Assembly: GCA_964353175.1 (NCBI GenBank) | Contig: CAYGUX010000019.1 | Span: forward strand, 1-55,375 | Reading direction: 5' to 3' | From: JAIYCX01 sp964353175 | GTDB lineage: Bacteria; Bdellovibrionota_C; UBA2361; SZUA-149; DAOLCO01 | DNA: 55,375 bases | Part shown: one piece after another, positions 29,072-37,463 of the stretch | Position numbering within the stretch: the stretch's first letter is position 1 | Layout: each line of letters opens with the position of its first letter | The notes under the pieces: generated by a model | Databases searched by the model: none | The model's input: only the letters and a program-made list of their open reading frames with translations | What the model was told of the DNA's origin: nothing | Translations under genes and position numbers: made by a program

Positions 29072-29210
29072 TAAGGAGGATTGATAAAAACAAATCAATA
29101 TAATGGATAAAGTAGGATTTCTCATGTTAAATATATTTTATTAAATCTAGTCTGCTTTATAAGTTATCGTATTTTCCTTCTAACTATTTCAACATAAAAT
29201 CTCCATTAGA

Positions 29211-30047
29211 ATGACGACTGAAAAACATAGCACCCTCATTATGGGGATATTAAATATCACTCCCGACTCTTTTAGTGATGGAGGCTTATTTAACAGCCCA
29301 GAGAAAGCCTTAAAACAAATTCAAACTTTAATCGAAGATGGCGCTGACATAATCGACATAGGTGCCCAAGCTAGCGGGCCAAACAGTATGGTAATACCAG
29401 CTACAGAAGAAATTGAGCGCTTAAAAATGTTCATAGATAGTGATAAAATCTCAGACCTTTTAGATAGAACAACTTTCTCCATAGACACCTACCATTCTAG
29501 CGTTGCTAAATATGCAATAGGCAAAGGAGCTAAAATAGTTAATGACATCTCTGGATTAAGGTTTGATCCACTGTTAGCAAAAATAATTGCCGATTCTGAT
29601 TGTCAGATTGTTATCATGCACTCCAAAGAGCCTGACGATCTTCCACATGCAAGCAATGATTCACATAGCTATAAGGATATTATCCAAACCATATCAAACT
29701 TCCTTGAAGAAAGAATTGAATTTGCTTATAAGAATGACATCAAACCGGAGCAAATAATCCTAGATCCTGGAATGGGCTTATTTTTAAGTCCTGACCCACT
29801 ATTCTCTAAAGAAGTTGTTGAAAAAGCGGATGAACTTAAAAACCACTTCAGAGACTTTAAAGTACTATATGGAGTATCAAGGAAAAGTTTTATAAAAAAA
29901 CTATACGGAGATTGCCTTTCAAATATAAATACCCAGAAAATTGAACTAGAATTAATTGCAAAGGGCATTGATATTATTAGAACTCACGAACCAAAACCAC
30001 TTAAAAACTTTGTAAATAGAGTTAAGGAAAATGGAGCGACAAAATAA
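29211..30047 (+). CDS. folP: Dihydropteroate synthase
   Basis: FolP condenses dihydropterin pyrophosphate with p-aminobenzoate in folate synthesis and is the sulfonamide target. The 278 residues contain the family signature ILNITPDSFSDGG at the N-terminus, DIVNDISGL-type KIVNDISGLR, and the substrate-binding GVSRKSFIKKL. The loop that usually reads STRPG is here QASGPNS, a variant also seen in some distant FolP proteins. It is four bases from folK, an expected partner. Confidence 0.93.
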   Translation: MTTEKHSTLIMGILNITPDSFSDGGLFNSPEKALKQIQTLIEDGADIIDIGAQASGPNSMVIPATEEIERLKMFIDSDKISDLLDRTTFSIDTYHSSVAKYAIGKGAKIVNDISGLRFDPLLAKIIADSDCQIVIMHSKEPDDLPHASNDSHSYKDIIQTISNFLEERIEFAYKNDIKPEQIILDPGMGLFLSPDPLFSKEVVEKADELKNHFRDFKVLYGVSRKSFIKKLYGDCLSNINTQKIELELIAKGIDIIRTHEPKPLKNFVNRVKENGATK

Positions 30048-30050
30048 AAT

Positions 30051-30563
30051 ATGGATTACAAATACTACATCGCCTTAGGTGGAAACATAGGAGACACTAA
30101 GGATACTTTTAGACAAGTAATAGAAAAATTCAATGCTGAATTGGGAGAAGTATTGAAAGTTTCTAAACTTTATAAATCTAAACCTCTTCCAACTACACAT
30201 GGAATAAAACAAGATGCTTACCTAAATGCTGTCTTACTACTAAAAACCACTCTTGACCCTGAGACACTACTAAAGGCAACTCAAAAAATAGAAGAGGATT
30301 TGGGGAGAGATAGGGAAAACTATGTTTATTGGGGACCACGCACTATTGATTTAGACATTATTTCAGTCGGAGAGATCATAATAGACTCCCCGACTCTAAG
30401 TATTCCACATAGTCGTATGAACGAAAGAGACTTTGTACTATTACCAATAATGGATATTGATCCGAATTATATCCATCCAACATCTAAATTAGGAATTATC
30501 GATCTAGTTGATGCCCTAGATAAGAACCACAGATATATAGAAACAATCATTACTGAGCCTTGA
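30051..30563 (+). CDS. folK: 2-amino-4-hydroxy-6-hydroxymethyldihydropteridine pyrophosphokinase
   Basis: HPPK transfers pyrophosphate from ATP to 6-hydroxymethyl-dihydropterin, making the substrate of FolP. The 170 residues have the opening YIALGGNIGD, the N-terminal strand, and the signature WGPRTIDLDIIS with the two Mg-binding aspartates, followed by IPHSRMNERDFVLLPI. It lies directly after folP and its stop overlaps the next start. Confidence 0.95.
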   Translation: MDYKYYIALGGNIGDTKDTFRQVIEKFNAELGEVLKVSKLYKSKPLPTTHGIKQDAYLNAVLLLKTTLDPETLLKATQKIEEDLGRDRENYVYWGPRTIDLDIISVGEIIIDSPTLSIPHSRMNERDFVLLPIMDIDPNYIHPTSKLGIIDLVDALDKNHRYIETIITEP

Positions 30564-31783
30564 AAATTCTTGTAATCAAAACCAACCTGCCCATCAAACC
30601 AGATGAAGCAGGTTCTCCTAGGGCTTACTGCCTAATGAGAGAACTGGCCAAAAAAGGGCACAAGATACACCTGCTCGTCTTTACTCAAGAAGAATTACCT
30701 GCCCAAAAGATTAACTCCATTGAATCAGATAAGATATTTAGCTCTGTAAAAGTCATAAAAATTCCAGAATGCCAGCCTTCATTTCTCTCAAAATGGATGC
30801 ACCGAGTTTTAAACCTAACTCCTTACGACCTAAGTATAAAACAAAAGGATATATTAAAAAACTCACAAGTTATTTCTAATACAATCTACGATGAGAATGA
30901 ATGCGATATTGCACTAGGCTTCTATATCTCTTCCCATCAATTCATAAACACGACTAAATCAAACTCCATCGATCTATGTGATTCGATATCGCTTCTATCT
31001 TTAAGAAAAGTAAAAAATATTTTTCAGTCTAAAACATCTCTCCTGACATTTAGAGAAGCTCTCAGCTACAAAAAACTTGAGAAAAAAATAGCGAGTACCT
31101 TTAGCAGTGTTCTTTTTGTATCCCAGATAGATGCTAACTGGTTTAGAAAAATCACAAAACATAATAATTCAATGGTTGTCCCTCTCGGAGTAGATATGGA
31201 CTACTTCGCACCAGACACTAAAAACCAACAGGCCAATTCTTTAATATTTACAGGTGTACTTGATTATGAACCCAATAAAGAAGCGGCTGAATATGCAGCA
31301 TATAAAATTTTCCCATTAATAAAAGCCAAAAACGAACAAGCAAAACTAAACATAGTAGGTCGATACTCTGGGAAAGTCTTCTCAGAAGGATCTAGTCCTA
31401 CACATGGAATAAATTTCAATCTAAATGTTCCAGATATACGCTCATACCTTCACTCCGCACAAGTTTACCTGTCGCCGCTTAAAACAGGAGCAGGAGTAAA
31501 AAATAAGATTTTAACTGCAATGGCATGTAAAATTGCAATTGTCGCTACCCCTATCAGCATAGAAGGCATGAACCTTATTCATGGAACGCATTGTTTAATA
31601 GGGCGAAATGCTAAAGAACTAGCAGAGCATTCATTGCTACTACTTAAGGATGAGAAACTTAGAATGAAATTAATTAATCACGCCTTTGAACTGGTGCAAA
31701 AAAGTTCTTGGGAGGATTCTGCAAATATCCTAGAGGGAATCCTTAAAAAAGAAGTTGAAAGGTTTAACTCTGATTGGCAATAA
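30560..31783 (+). CDS. Glycosyltransferase, GT4-like
   Basis: The 407-residue product starts at TTG (30560), overlapping the folK stop by four bases. It opens KILVIKTNLPIKPDEAGSPR, an N-terminal Rossmann strand and loop, then ALRRRGHxV-like LAKKGHKIHLLVFT. The C-terminal half has LIFTGVLDYEPNKEAAEYAA and VYLSPLKTGAGVKNKILTAMA, the nucleotide-sugar binding E/K-type loop of GT-B retaining glycosyltransferases (GAGVKNK). The sugar and acceptor are unknown. Placement after folK may be only a shared transcript. Confidence 0.8.
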   Translation: MKILVIKTNLPIKPDEAGSPRAYCLMRELAKKGHKIHLLVFTQEELPAQKINSIESDKIFSSVKVIKIPECQPSFLSKWMHRVLNLTPYDLSIKQKDILKNSQVISNTIYDENECDIALGFYISSHQFINTTKSNSIDLCDSISLLSLRKVKNIFQSKTSLLTFREALSYKKLEKKIASTFSSVLFVSQIDANWFRKITKHNNSMVVPLGVDMDYFAPDTKNQQANSLIFTGVLDYEPNKEAAEYAAYKIFPLIKAKNEQAKLNIVGRYSGKVFSEGSSPTHGINFNLNVPDIRSYLHSAQVYLSPLKTGAGVKNKILTAMACKIAIVATPISIEGMNLIHGTHCLIGRNAKELAEHSLLLLKDEKLRMKLINHAFELVQKSSWEDSANILEGILKKEVERFNSDWQ

Positions 31784-33032
31784 GTTTCCGAATTTTTGTA
31801 CGTACAACATCATCAATCTGTCGCACACCGAACTTAGCCTTCTTAATCTCATCCATTAATTCATCTATCTCGTAGGGGTTAATGGAAACCCTTATGCCTC
31901 GTTCCGAAAGACTCCAAAGGGCACTATCAATACGAGACTGCAATATCTCTCTTATAGTATCGGCATTAAGAGGTTTAAAAATAAAAATTTCATTTATCCG
32001 CCCGATTAATTCGGAGCGAAAAGTTCCGACTTTTTCAATTTCTTCCTTAACTTCTAAAGGGCTCATTCTATCTAGCCCCTCAACATTCCCCAATAAATTT
32101 GAGGTCAATACAATGATGGTTTCCCTCATATCTACCTTCTGATTTGAAGAGCCATCTACAATATAACCTTCATCAAAAACAGGAAGAAAAGAGTCCCATA
32201 TCTTTTCATGAGCTTTTTCTACCTCATCCAACAATACGACTGAGCGTGGCTTACGAAGAACCGCTCTTGTAAGCTGTCCACCCTGTTCATACCCCACATA
32301 CCCAGGAGGTGGCCCATAAAATCTATTGGCTTGGTGTGGATCTGAGAACTGCCCCATATCAAATCTGATTAAAGTCTCGCTACTACCATATACAGCTTCA
32401 GCTAATGCTCTGGCTGTTTCAGTTTTTCCAACACCTGTTGGCCCTAGGAATAACAATACCGCATAAGGTGCATTATCTTTTCCTACTTTAATCCTAGAGC
32501 TAGCCAATTTTGCTATCTCTTTTAAAGGTTCCACTACATGGCCTTGACCTACGATCTTATCAAATGATTTTAAACCTTGTGGCTTAGCTTTAAGACTGGT
32601 GCCAAAACGACCCCTTTTTACGTTAACAATAGCTCCAGCCCCAGTGGAACCGAATAAATTCTGCTCTAAAGTCATTACTATTGTAACAACTATCACCAAT
32701 AGAATAATTAAACATTGCAATGGCCCCAACTGATCTTGTAATCCTTTGATAATCCCTGAAGTCAAATCACCAGAATACCAAAGTGCAAGAACGACAATAA
32801 GTGGGGCGCCAATACGCAATTTAAGTTGCCAATCATCTGTTTCAGTGATTGATATTCCAATATGGGTGAAAAGAATACAGGACAATAAACCTACCAATGG
32901 GTAACTACCAATCCACGAATCACCACCTAAGCGATACAAGAAAAGTTGAATAAACCAAACAATTGCAGAGTACCACAATAAAGAAAAAAGTTTTTCCCCT
33001 AGGTCTGCTCCAGTATTTTTATCAAAGCTCAT
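31764..33032 (-). CDS. Membrane-anchored ClpB/ClpA-type AAA+ ATPase
   Basis: The 422-residue protein joins four hydrophobic helices (about 15-33, 43-60, 74-88 and 105-121) to one AAA+ module of the ClpA/B second-domain type. It has Walker A GPTGVGKT (197-204), a substrate-pulling pore loop GYVGYEQ (244-250), Walker B VVLLDE (265-270), LTSN as sensor 1 and a D2-small-like C-terminal domain. It lacks the first AAA domain, N-domain and M-domain of ClpB and the ClpP-binding loop is not seen. It lies 18 bases after the coupling-protein gene on the same strand. A membrane-linked unfoldase that feeds protein to the coupling protein is my inference. Confidence 0.8.
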   Translation of the reverse strand: MSFDKNTGADLGEKLFSLLWYSAIVWFIQLFLYRLGGDSWIGSYPLVGLLSCILFTHIGISITETDDWQLKLRIGAPLIVVLALWYSGDLTSGIIKGLQDQLGPLQCLIILLVIVVTIVMTLEQNLFGSTGAGAIVNVKRGRFGTSLKAKPQGLKSFDKIVGQGHVVEPLKEIAKLASSRIKVGKDNAPYAVLLFLGPTGVGKTETARALAEAVYGSSETLIRFDMGQFSDPHQANRFYGPPPGYVGYEQGGQLTRAVLRKPRSVVLLDEVEKAHEKIWDSFLPVFDEGYIVDGSSNQKVDMRETIIVLTSNLLGNVEGLDRMSPLEVKEEIEKVGTFRSELIGRINEIFIFKPLNADTIREILQSRIDSALWSLSERGIRVSINPYEIDELMDEIKKAKFGVRQIDDVVRTKIRKLIANQS

Positions 33033-33050
33033 AAGTAGGCCAGTATATTA

Positions 33051-35366
33051 TTAAGCCGCTTCCTTAACAGAGTCAGACTTCTCAGACCTTAGATGTAAGG
33101 TATAGTCTAAATATGCAAAAGTGGCTTGGATATTATCCGAATTACTATAGACATACGCAAGGAAAAAATCAGTGATTGAAGCTTTTCTTTCAGCAATTTC
33201 TTGAGCTACCTTTAACACAAGTGGTGCTCTAAGTTTATTTTCTTGCTCAAAAGCTTCCCACCAACGCCTAGCATCCCCAGTAGTATTAGCCCAATCAAGG
33301 GTACTATCTTTTAACTGCTCAAGGGCAACCCAAAGCTCTTCTTCTGACATAGGATTTACAGCCTGACCATCCTTATCCACTATAGCCTTACCTCCCTCTG
33401 CCACCCATTCTACTTCCTTATATTCGATTGGGCCACTTCTAAGCTGGATCTCCATTGAAGGATCATTAAACTCGGAAATCCTCTCCTTCATTAGAGGCAC
33501 TTTATAAAAGGGAGTAAGATGGCCTTGAAACACTGGAGTCTCAGGCATAAAGAAAGTCGCTTGATTCCCAACAGGGCGACCGATCTCCCCAGGAGTTAAA
33601 ACTTGTCTCTGCTGTAACTGCTCGTTTATACCCACGTTTCGACTTGCGAAATTTTCAGTAATCTTACGATTTTGCCCTTTGGAAGAAGTTCTGTAGCGAA
33701 TTGTCATCACACCTGATTCTTTCGACGCCCATTCGGAATCCATAAAATCTAAAGAAGGCATAAATATCTTAGTACTAAAACCAGAAAGTACAGATTCCCA
33801 ATCTTCTCCGTAATTACCTTTAATTTGACCGATTGATTGGATCGCGGCTACCACAGACACATTTCTGGAACGTAAAGTATTTAATTTCACGTGAATATCA
33901 GGCAATCGTCCAAGAGCAGATGCAAACTCATCGATTACAAGACCTACAGGTCGTGGTAATGTTTGCCCCGGACACTCTTCAGCGTATTTAGTAAGATACC
34001 TTAAAAGCTCAACAACGATAACGTTCGCTAAAGGTCTAAGCATCTTTAACTCAGACTCTCTTAATTCAACTACAAACAGAGTTGGCTCTTTAATTATCTT
34101 TTCAATATTAACTTCGTCCATAAATGTAGTTGAACGAATCGCAAGTAAATCCCAGGCCTGCAAACGCATACTAAGTTCTGACATAATAGTATCAGCATTC
34201 TGAGAACCTGATCTTGCCAAATCAACAAAAGCTTTAGAAGTTCTAATAGCTTCAGGATGAGCTTCAAGCCAATCACATAAATAATGCATCCCCTTACTTA
34301 CTAATTCATGGATTCTTGGCATTGATAAGATCTCATTTGGATCTTTCAAAAGTCCTACCATTAACGCATTTAACACCTGCAATGCACTATTTCTAAAAAA
34401 CGGACTATCCGCCTTGGAGTTGGCTTCATCTGTAGCCATAATTACAGAGTTTGCAATTAGCTTACAATCTGTGTCAGTTTCTACTTTTGCTAAGATATTC
34501 CAACTTAAACTTCTAATGGTATCTAGTGGATTAAATAGTACCAGATTTTTATCTGGGTTGTACTTTTTCGTCATTCCAGATAACTTGTGCCACATTTCTT
34601 GTTTAGAATCGATGATGATAGTAGATCTATGACGGCATAGGCAATCGTTATAAAGAATAGGTAAGACTAACTTTGTAGTTTTACCACTACCAGTTTTAGC
34701 CACAATTAAAATATGTCTATTTCTTTCGCCATTAGGTATAATCAGACTACCTTCCTTTACAGACTGTCCGTCACTACCTCGCAAGTCAGACACAGGCAAT
34801 ATTGTATCGAGGTTTCCATCTTTTTTTAGCCATCGTTTGATTTGTTCAGTAGAGGCTAAATCTGATGAGCCTAACTCATTAGTCATAGAACGCTGTGGCC
34901 GAACCCAATCAGATGAAGACTTTAAGAGGTTCTTTATTTTCTCAAAACTAATTAAACTTTGGTTTGATCGTAGGAATACAATCATTAAAACAATTAATGC
35001 ACAGATACTGCCGAAGATAGGCATGTTTTCGATTGTAAAAAGATCTTCTTGGAAATTTAAACTACTTTCTTCTTCAATCAGATCTTCTGGAGCGAATAGT
35101 TTTTTTTCTATCTTTCTCAGATCAAGCCTAGAAGTACTTTCTTCTGGAGAAGAGTAATCTCCTATAATACCACCAACATAGGCGAGCCCTAAGCAACCTG
35201 CTAAAACAGTATATATAGTAATGACTTTTTTCAGGCCCTGCTTTTTAACTTGATAACTAAAAATCAAGACAAAAAACAAAGCGAGCAACAATAGGACTGG
35301 AGCCCCACCCACGCCTAAATATTCACCTGCACCCATACAAGCTAAACCCCTAAATTCACTTATCAA
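33051..35366 (-). CDS. Type IV coupling protein (VirD4/TraG-like ATPase)
   Basis: These hexameric ATPases recruit DNA or protein substrates to type IV secretion systems. The 771 residues begin with three hydrophobic helices (about 21-38, 49-68, 115-133). The ATPase has Walker A AKTGSGKT at 223-230, the strand TTIIDSKQEMW, and a Walker B-like VGLVIDEFASALGRLPDI followed by SVVAAIQSIGQI, the standard coupling-protein block. The C-terminal 150 residues are not recognisable and may be a substrate-recognition domain. No relaxase, VirB4, VirB6 or other secretion gene is in the window. Confidence 0.87.
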   Translation of the reverse strand: MISEFRGLACMGAGEYLGVGGAPVLLLLALFFVLIFSYQVKKQGLKKVITIYTVLAGCLGLAYVGGIIGDYSSPEESTSRLDLRKIEKKLFAPEDLIEEESSLNFQEDLFTIENMPIFGSICALIVLMIVFLRSNQSLISFEKIKNLLKSSSDWVRPQRSMTNELGSSDLASTEQIKRWLKKDGNLDTILPVSDLRGSDGQSVKEGSLIIPNGERNRHILIVAKTGSGKTTKLVLPILYNDCLCRHRSTIIIDSKQEMWHKLSGMTKKYNPDKNLVLFNPLDTIRSLSWNILAKVETDTDCKLIANSVIMATDEANSKADSPFFRNSALQVLNALMVGLLKDPNEILSMPRIHELVSKGMHYLCDWLEAHPEAIRTSKAFVDLARSGSQNADTIMSELSMRLQAWDLLAIRSTTFMDEVNIEKIIKEPTLFVVELRESELKMLRPLANVIVVELLRYLTKYAEECPGQTLPRPVGLVIDEFASALGRLPDIHVKLNTLRSRNVSVVAAIQSIGQIKGNYGEDWESVLSGFSTKIFMPSLDFMDSEWASKESGVMTIRYRTSSKGQNRKITENFASRNVGINEQLQQRQVLTPGEIGRPVGNQATFFMPETPVFQGHLTPFYKVPLMKERISEFNDPSMEIQLRSGPIEYKEVEWVAEGGKAIVDKDGQAVNPMSEEELWVALEQLKDSTLDWANTTGDARRWWEAFEQENKLRAPLVLKVAQEIAERKASITDFFLAYVYSNSDNIQATFAYLDYTLHLRSEKSDSVKEAA

Positions 35367-35444
35367 ATAACAAACGTACCTTATCCCTGATAATGTTATG
35401 AAGAATAAGTAGAAAAGTGTTTCTTAGTAATGAGTTAAAGGGGC

Positions 35445-35819
35445 TTATAGCTTGGATCTACAAAGCTCATCACACTTAAAAGCTTCCGTGGACTCCTTCC
35501 CTTCACAAGCACTAACACAGTCAACACAAGCTTGATAATTAGAAGACTTAACGGGTGAACAAGTCCCATCTTGATTCTCACAAGACACAAACTGCCGACA
35601 CTGATCCCCAATCTGATATTCTTGAGAGCACATAGATAGCTCCCCAAAACCACAAGTAACCTCCTTACCATGACAATTAGTCACAACACATTCAGGACTA
35701 TCAGCACCAACCTCATCCGAACTACCACAGGCTAGAAGGAAACAGAGGGTGAAAGGAACTAGTAAAAAGAGTATATTGAGCATAAGTGCGTAAAAATATG
35801 AATTCAATCTGAGTATCAT
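35445..35819 (-). CDS. Cysteine-rich lipoprotein, unknown function
   Basis: I prefer the ATG at 35819, with AGGA six bases before it; a longer frame starts at 35846. A hydrophobic signal with the lipobox LLAC precedes a mature part rich in cysteine: twelve more Cys in about 95 residues, with spacings such as CVVTNC, CVDCVSAC and CDELC. It is probably disulfide-knotted at the outer membrane or periplasm. No family was recognised. It lies next to the coupling-protein gene on the same strand, 79 bases upstream of it. Confidence 0.6.
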   Translation of the reverse strand: MILRLNSYFYALMLNILFLLVPFTLCFLLACGSSDEVGADSPECVVTNCHGKEVTCGFGELSMCSQEYQIGDQCRQFVSCENQDGTCSPVKSSNYQACVDCVSACEGKESTEAFKCDELCRSKL

Positions 35820-35842
35820 ATACAATCCTAATCTAAGAGAAG

Positions 35843-36112
35843 TCATCGTGCAAATGGTAAATAACTTATTAAATTCAAGATCTTAGCGCCCCTCCCAAAA
35901 GTAGCCCCGCACCGGGGTGAAGGCCAAATCAGGGTCTGTCCCAATGGATGCGTGTGCCACATTGTACGAGCACCTGGCTCGAACGTTACGCTCACTCCAC
36001 CAGTACGGGCAGGTTCAACAGCTACGAATAAAGGATCAATACGCACTGTACCCGTAAACCATTCCGAAGGGCCCTTTACAGGATACTGTGAACCATTTCT
36101 TTTAATTTCCAT
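35843..36112 (-). pseudogene. Cupin-domain protein truncated at a REP sequence
   Basis: The start MEIKRNGSQYPVKGPSEWFT and the segment DPLFVAVEPARTGGVSVTFEPGARTMWHTHPLGQTLI are typical of the small YhhW/cupin_2 class of about 130 residues, with the metal-binding HTH. After GQTLI the reading turns into unrelated residues (WPSPRCGATFGRG) that are encoded by a REP copy at 35901-35920, and the frame ends about 27 residues later. The C-terminal part of the cupin, with its second metal motif, is missing. The coding part is visibly more G+C-rich than its surroundings. The gene is most likely inactive. Confidence 0.75.
35901..35920 (+). repeat. REP element copy 1
   Basis: GTAGCCCCGCACCGGGGTGA begins with the GTAG tetranucleotide and contains CCCCG-CAC-CGGGG, a perfect 5-bp hairpin. 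It lies at the point where the cupin gene ends. The four other copies flank the RAYT gene. Confidence 0.75.
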
Positions 36113-36298
36113 TTTTCAAGTTGCTCCCGATTTGAAAAAATTTCATTCCATAACTTTCTGGATATCTGATTATTAATTCAAACGAAAGCAGCATCTCTTT
36201 CTTCCATTACTCTAGCAAAGATAAGACCTAATACATCTAGATAAAGCTCTGAGAAATTTTCTATTCTTCTTGCCTTGAATATTCCACCAGCTCCCACA

Positions 36299-36823
36299 TC
36301 ACCGTTTGTTCGCATAATTCCCAAATACAAAGTCTGTTTGGCTCGCTTTTCTGTGACAGCTTGAGCATGAACTAGTTTTTTCCTTTCCTCGAGTAAAGTC
36401 GCCAGTTTCACTCAAATACATAAACTCCCAGTCGCCAACCGTATCATCAAACCCCTTCTCCCTTTTCAACATTACGCCCGCGGCATGAGCAGGCATATCT
36501 ATACTCGATTTCTTCTCTTTAACTATGGCACTACCTTGAGGGAATGATAATTTTCTCAAATTCCCAACTACTTTTTCTCCTATTGAGTTAATAAAAACTG
36601 AGAGGAACTTATCTTTATGAATCCCCTTAGGTACGGTTACCGCATATTTAGCATAAGGGGGCAGAAAACATTCTGTGAGCCCAACTTTTACTGTGATATT
36701 TGGATATGAATTCCAACTTGCGTAGGAGCGTAAATCTACAGGCAACTTATCGATATTTAATTCTTGGGCATACGTAGATATAGAAAAGAGTAAGATCGAT
36801 AATATAAATAACAATATTTTCAT
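36299..36823 (-). CDS. Cytochrome P460-type c-type heme protein
   Basis: The 174-residue protein has a clear signal peptide (MKILLFILSILLFSISTYA, cleavage before Q). The mature protein contains the P460 fold pattern with SIGEKVVGNLRKLSFPQGSAIVKEK in the middle and ends with CSSCHRKASQTDFVFGNY, where CSSCH binds heme c. P460-family proteins oxidise hydroxylamine in some bacteria, but many members of this family have unknown substrates. It is encoded alone; the neighbours are the truncated cupin and DoxX. Confidence 0.75.
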   Translation of the reverse strand: MKILLFILSILLFSISTYAQELNIDKLPVDLRSYASWNSYPNITVKVGLTECFLPPYAKYAVTVPKGIHKDKFLSVFINSIGEKVVGNLRKLSFPQGSAIVKEKKSSIDMPAHAAGVMLKREKGFDDTVGDWEFMYLSETGDFTRGKEKTSSCSSCHRKASQTDFVFGNYANKR

Positions 36824-36924
36824 TGGCGACTTCTTTGATTTAGACTAAAAAATTTCTAAGCATTCATCTATGGAATGGGAAAACTAAATAAAATAATTTT
36901 TTAATTGCTATCCTCTTTCCCTAT

Positions 36925-37362
36925 CTATTTCTCTCCAAAAACCTTACGATCCAAAGAGAACTTCCCTGCCCCAAAAACTAAGATCAGAATAGAAATACAC
37001 AAATAAACTAAAGGCAATTCATACGACCCTGCACCTTTACCAGATGCGACAAATGAATCACCTAAGATAAGCATGTGCATGTGAGTAGCTACAACCATCG
37101 TTGAGGCTATCCCCAATGAGGCTAAAGGCGTGAATAATCCTATAATCCACGCTAAACCACCACCGAACTCAGATAGCGCTGCTAAAAACTGTAAAAAGCT
37201 TGGAATACCAGCATCTGGTCCCATCCAAGAAAATGGATGCTGTATTTTCCCATAACCATGAAACATAAATGCTAGGCCAACTACGATTCTAATGACTAAA
37301 ATCACAACTGATTGACTCGTGCTAAGTGCTGGAACTTGAAATAATTTTTTAAGAATAGACAT
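36925..37362 (-). CDS. DoxX-family membrane protein
   Basis: The 145-residue product (start ATG at 37362, AGGGG upstream; a TTG at 37395 is less likely) has four hydrophobic helices. It shows the DoxX pattern IRIVVGLAFMFHGYGKI, EFGGGLAWIIGLFTPLAS and GSYELPLVYLCISILILVFG. DoxX-type proteins are small quinone-linked or redox-related membrane proteins. The specific role here is unknown. Confidence 0.82.
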   Translation of the reverse strand: MSILKKLFQVPALSTSQSVVILVIRIVVGLAFMFHGYGKIQHPFSWMGPDAGIPSFLQFLAALSEFGGGLAWIIGLFTPLASLGIASTMVVATHMHMLILGDSFVASGKGAGSYELPLVYLCISILILVFGAGKFSLDRKVFGEK

Positions 37363-37463
37363 TTTTAGAACCCCTAAAGATTTGATTTTTATCAACTATC
37401 TTTAGCAGATTTTAGTAAAATGCAAATATAAATTTTTATCTGCGGTTAAAGGCCCACCAATTA

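Noticed and set aside
36178..36411. A 77-residue frame overlapping the P460 gene
   Set aside because: It shares 113 bases with the P460 gene in another frame; P460 ends naturally with its CSSCH tail, and the extra frame has no recognisable domain or ribosome binding site.
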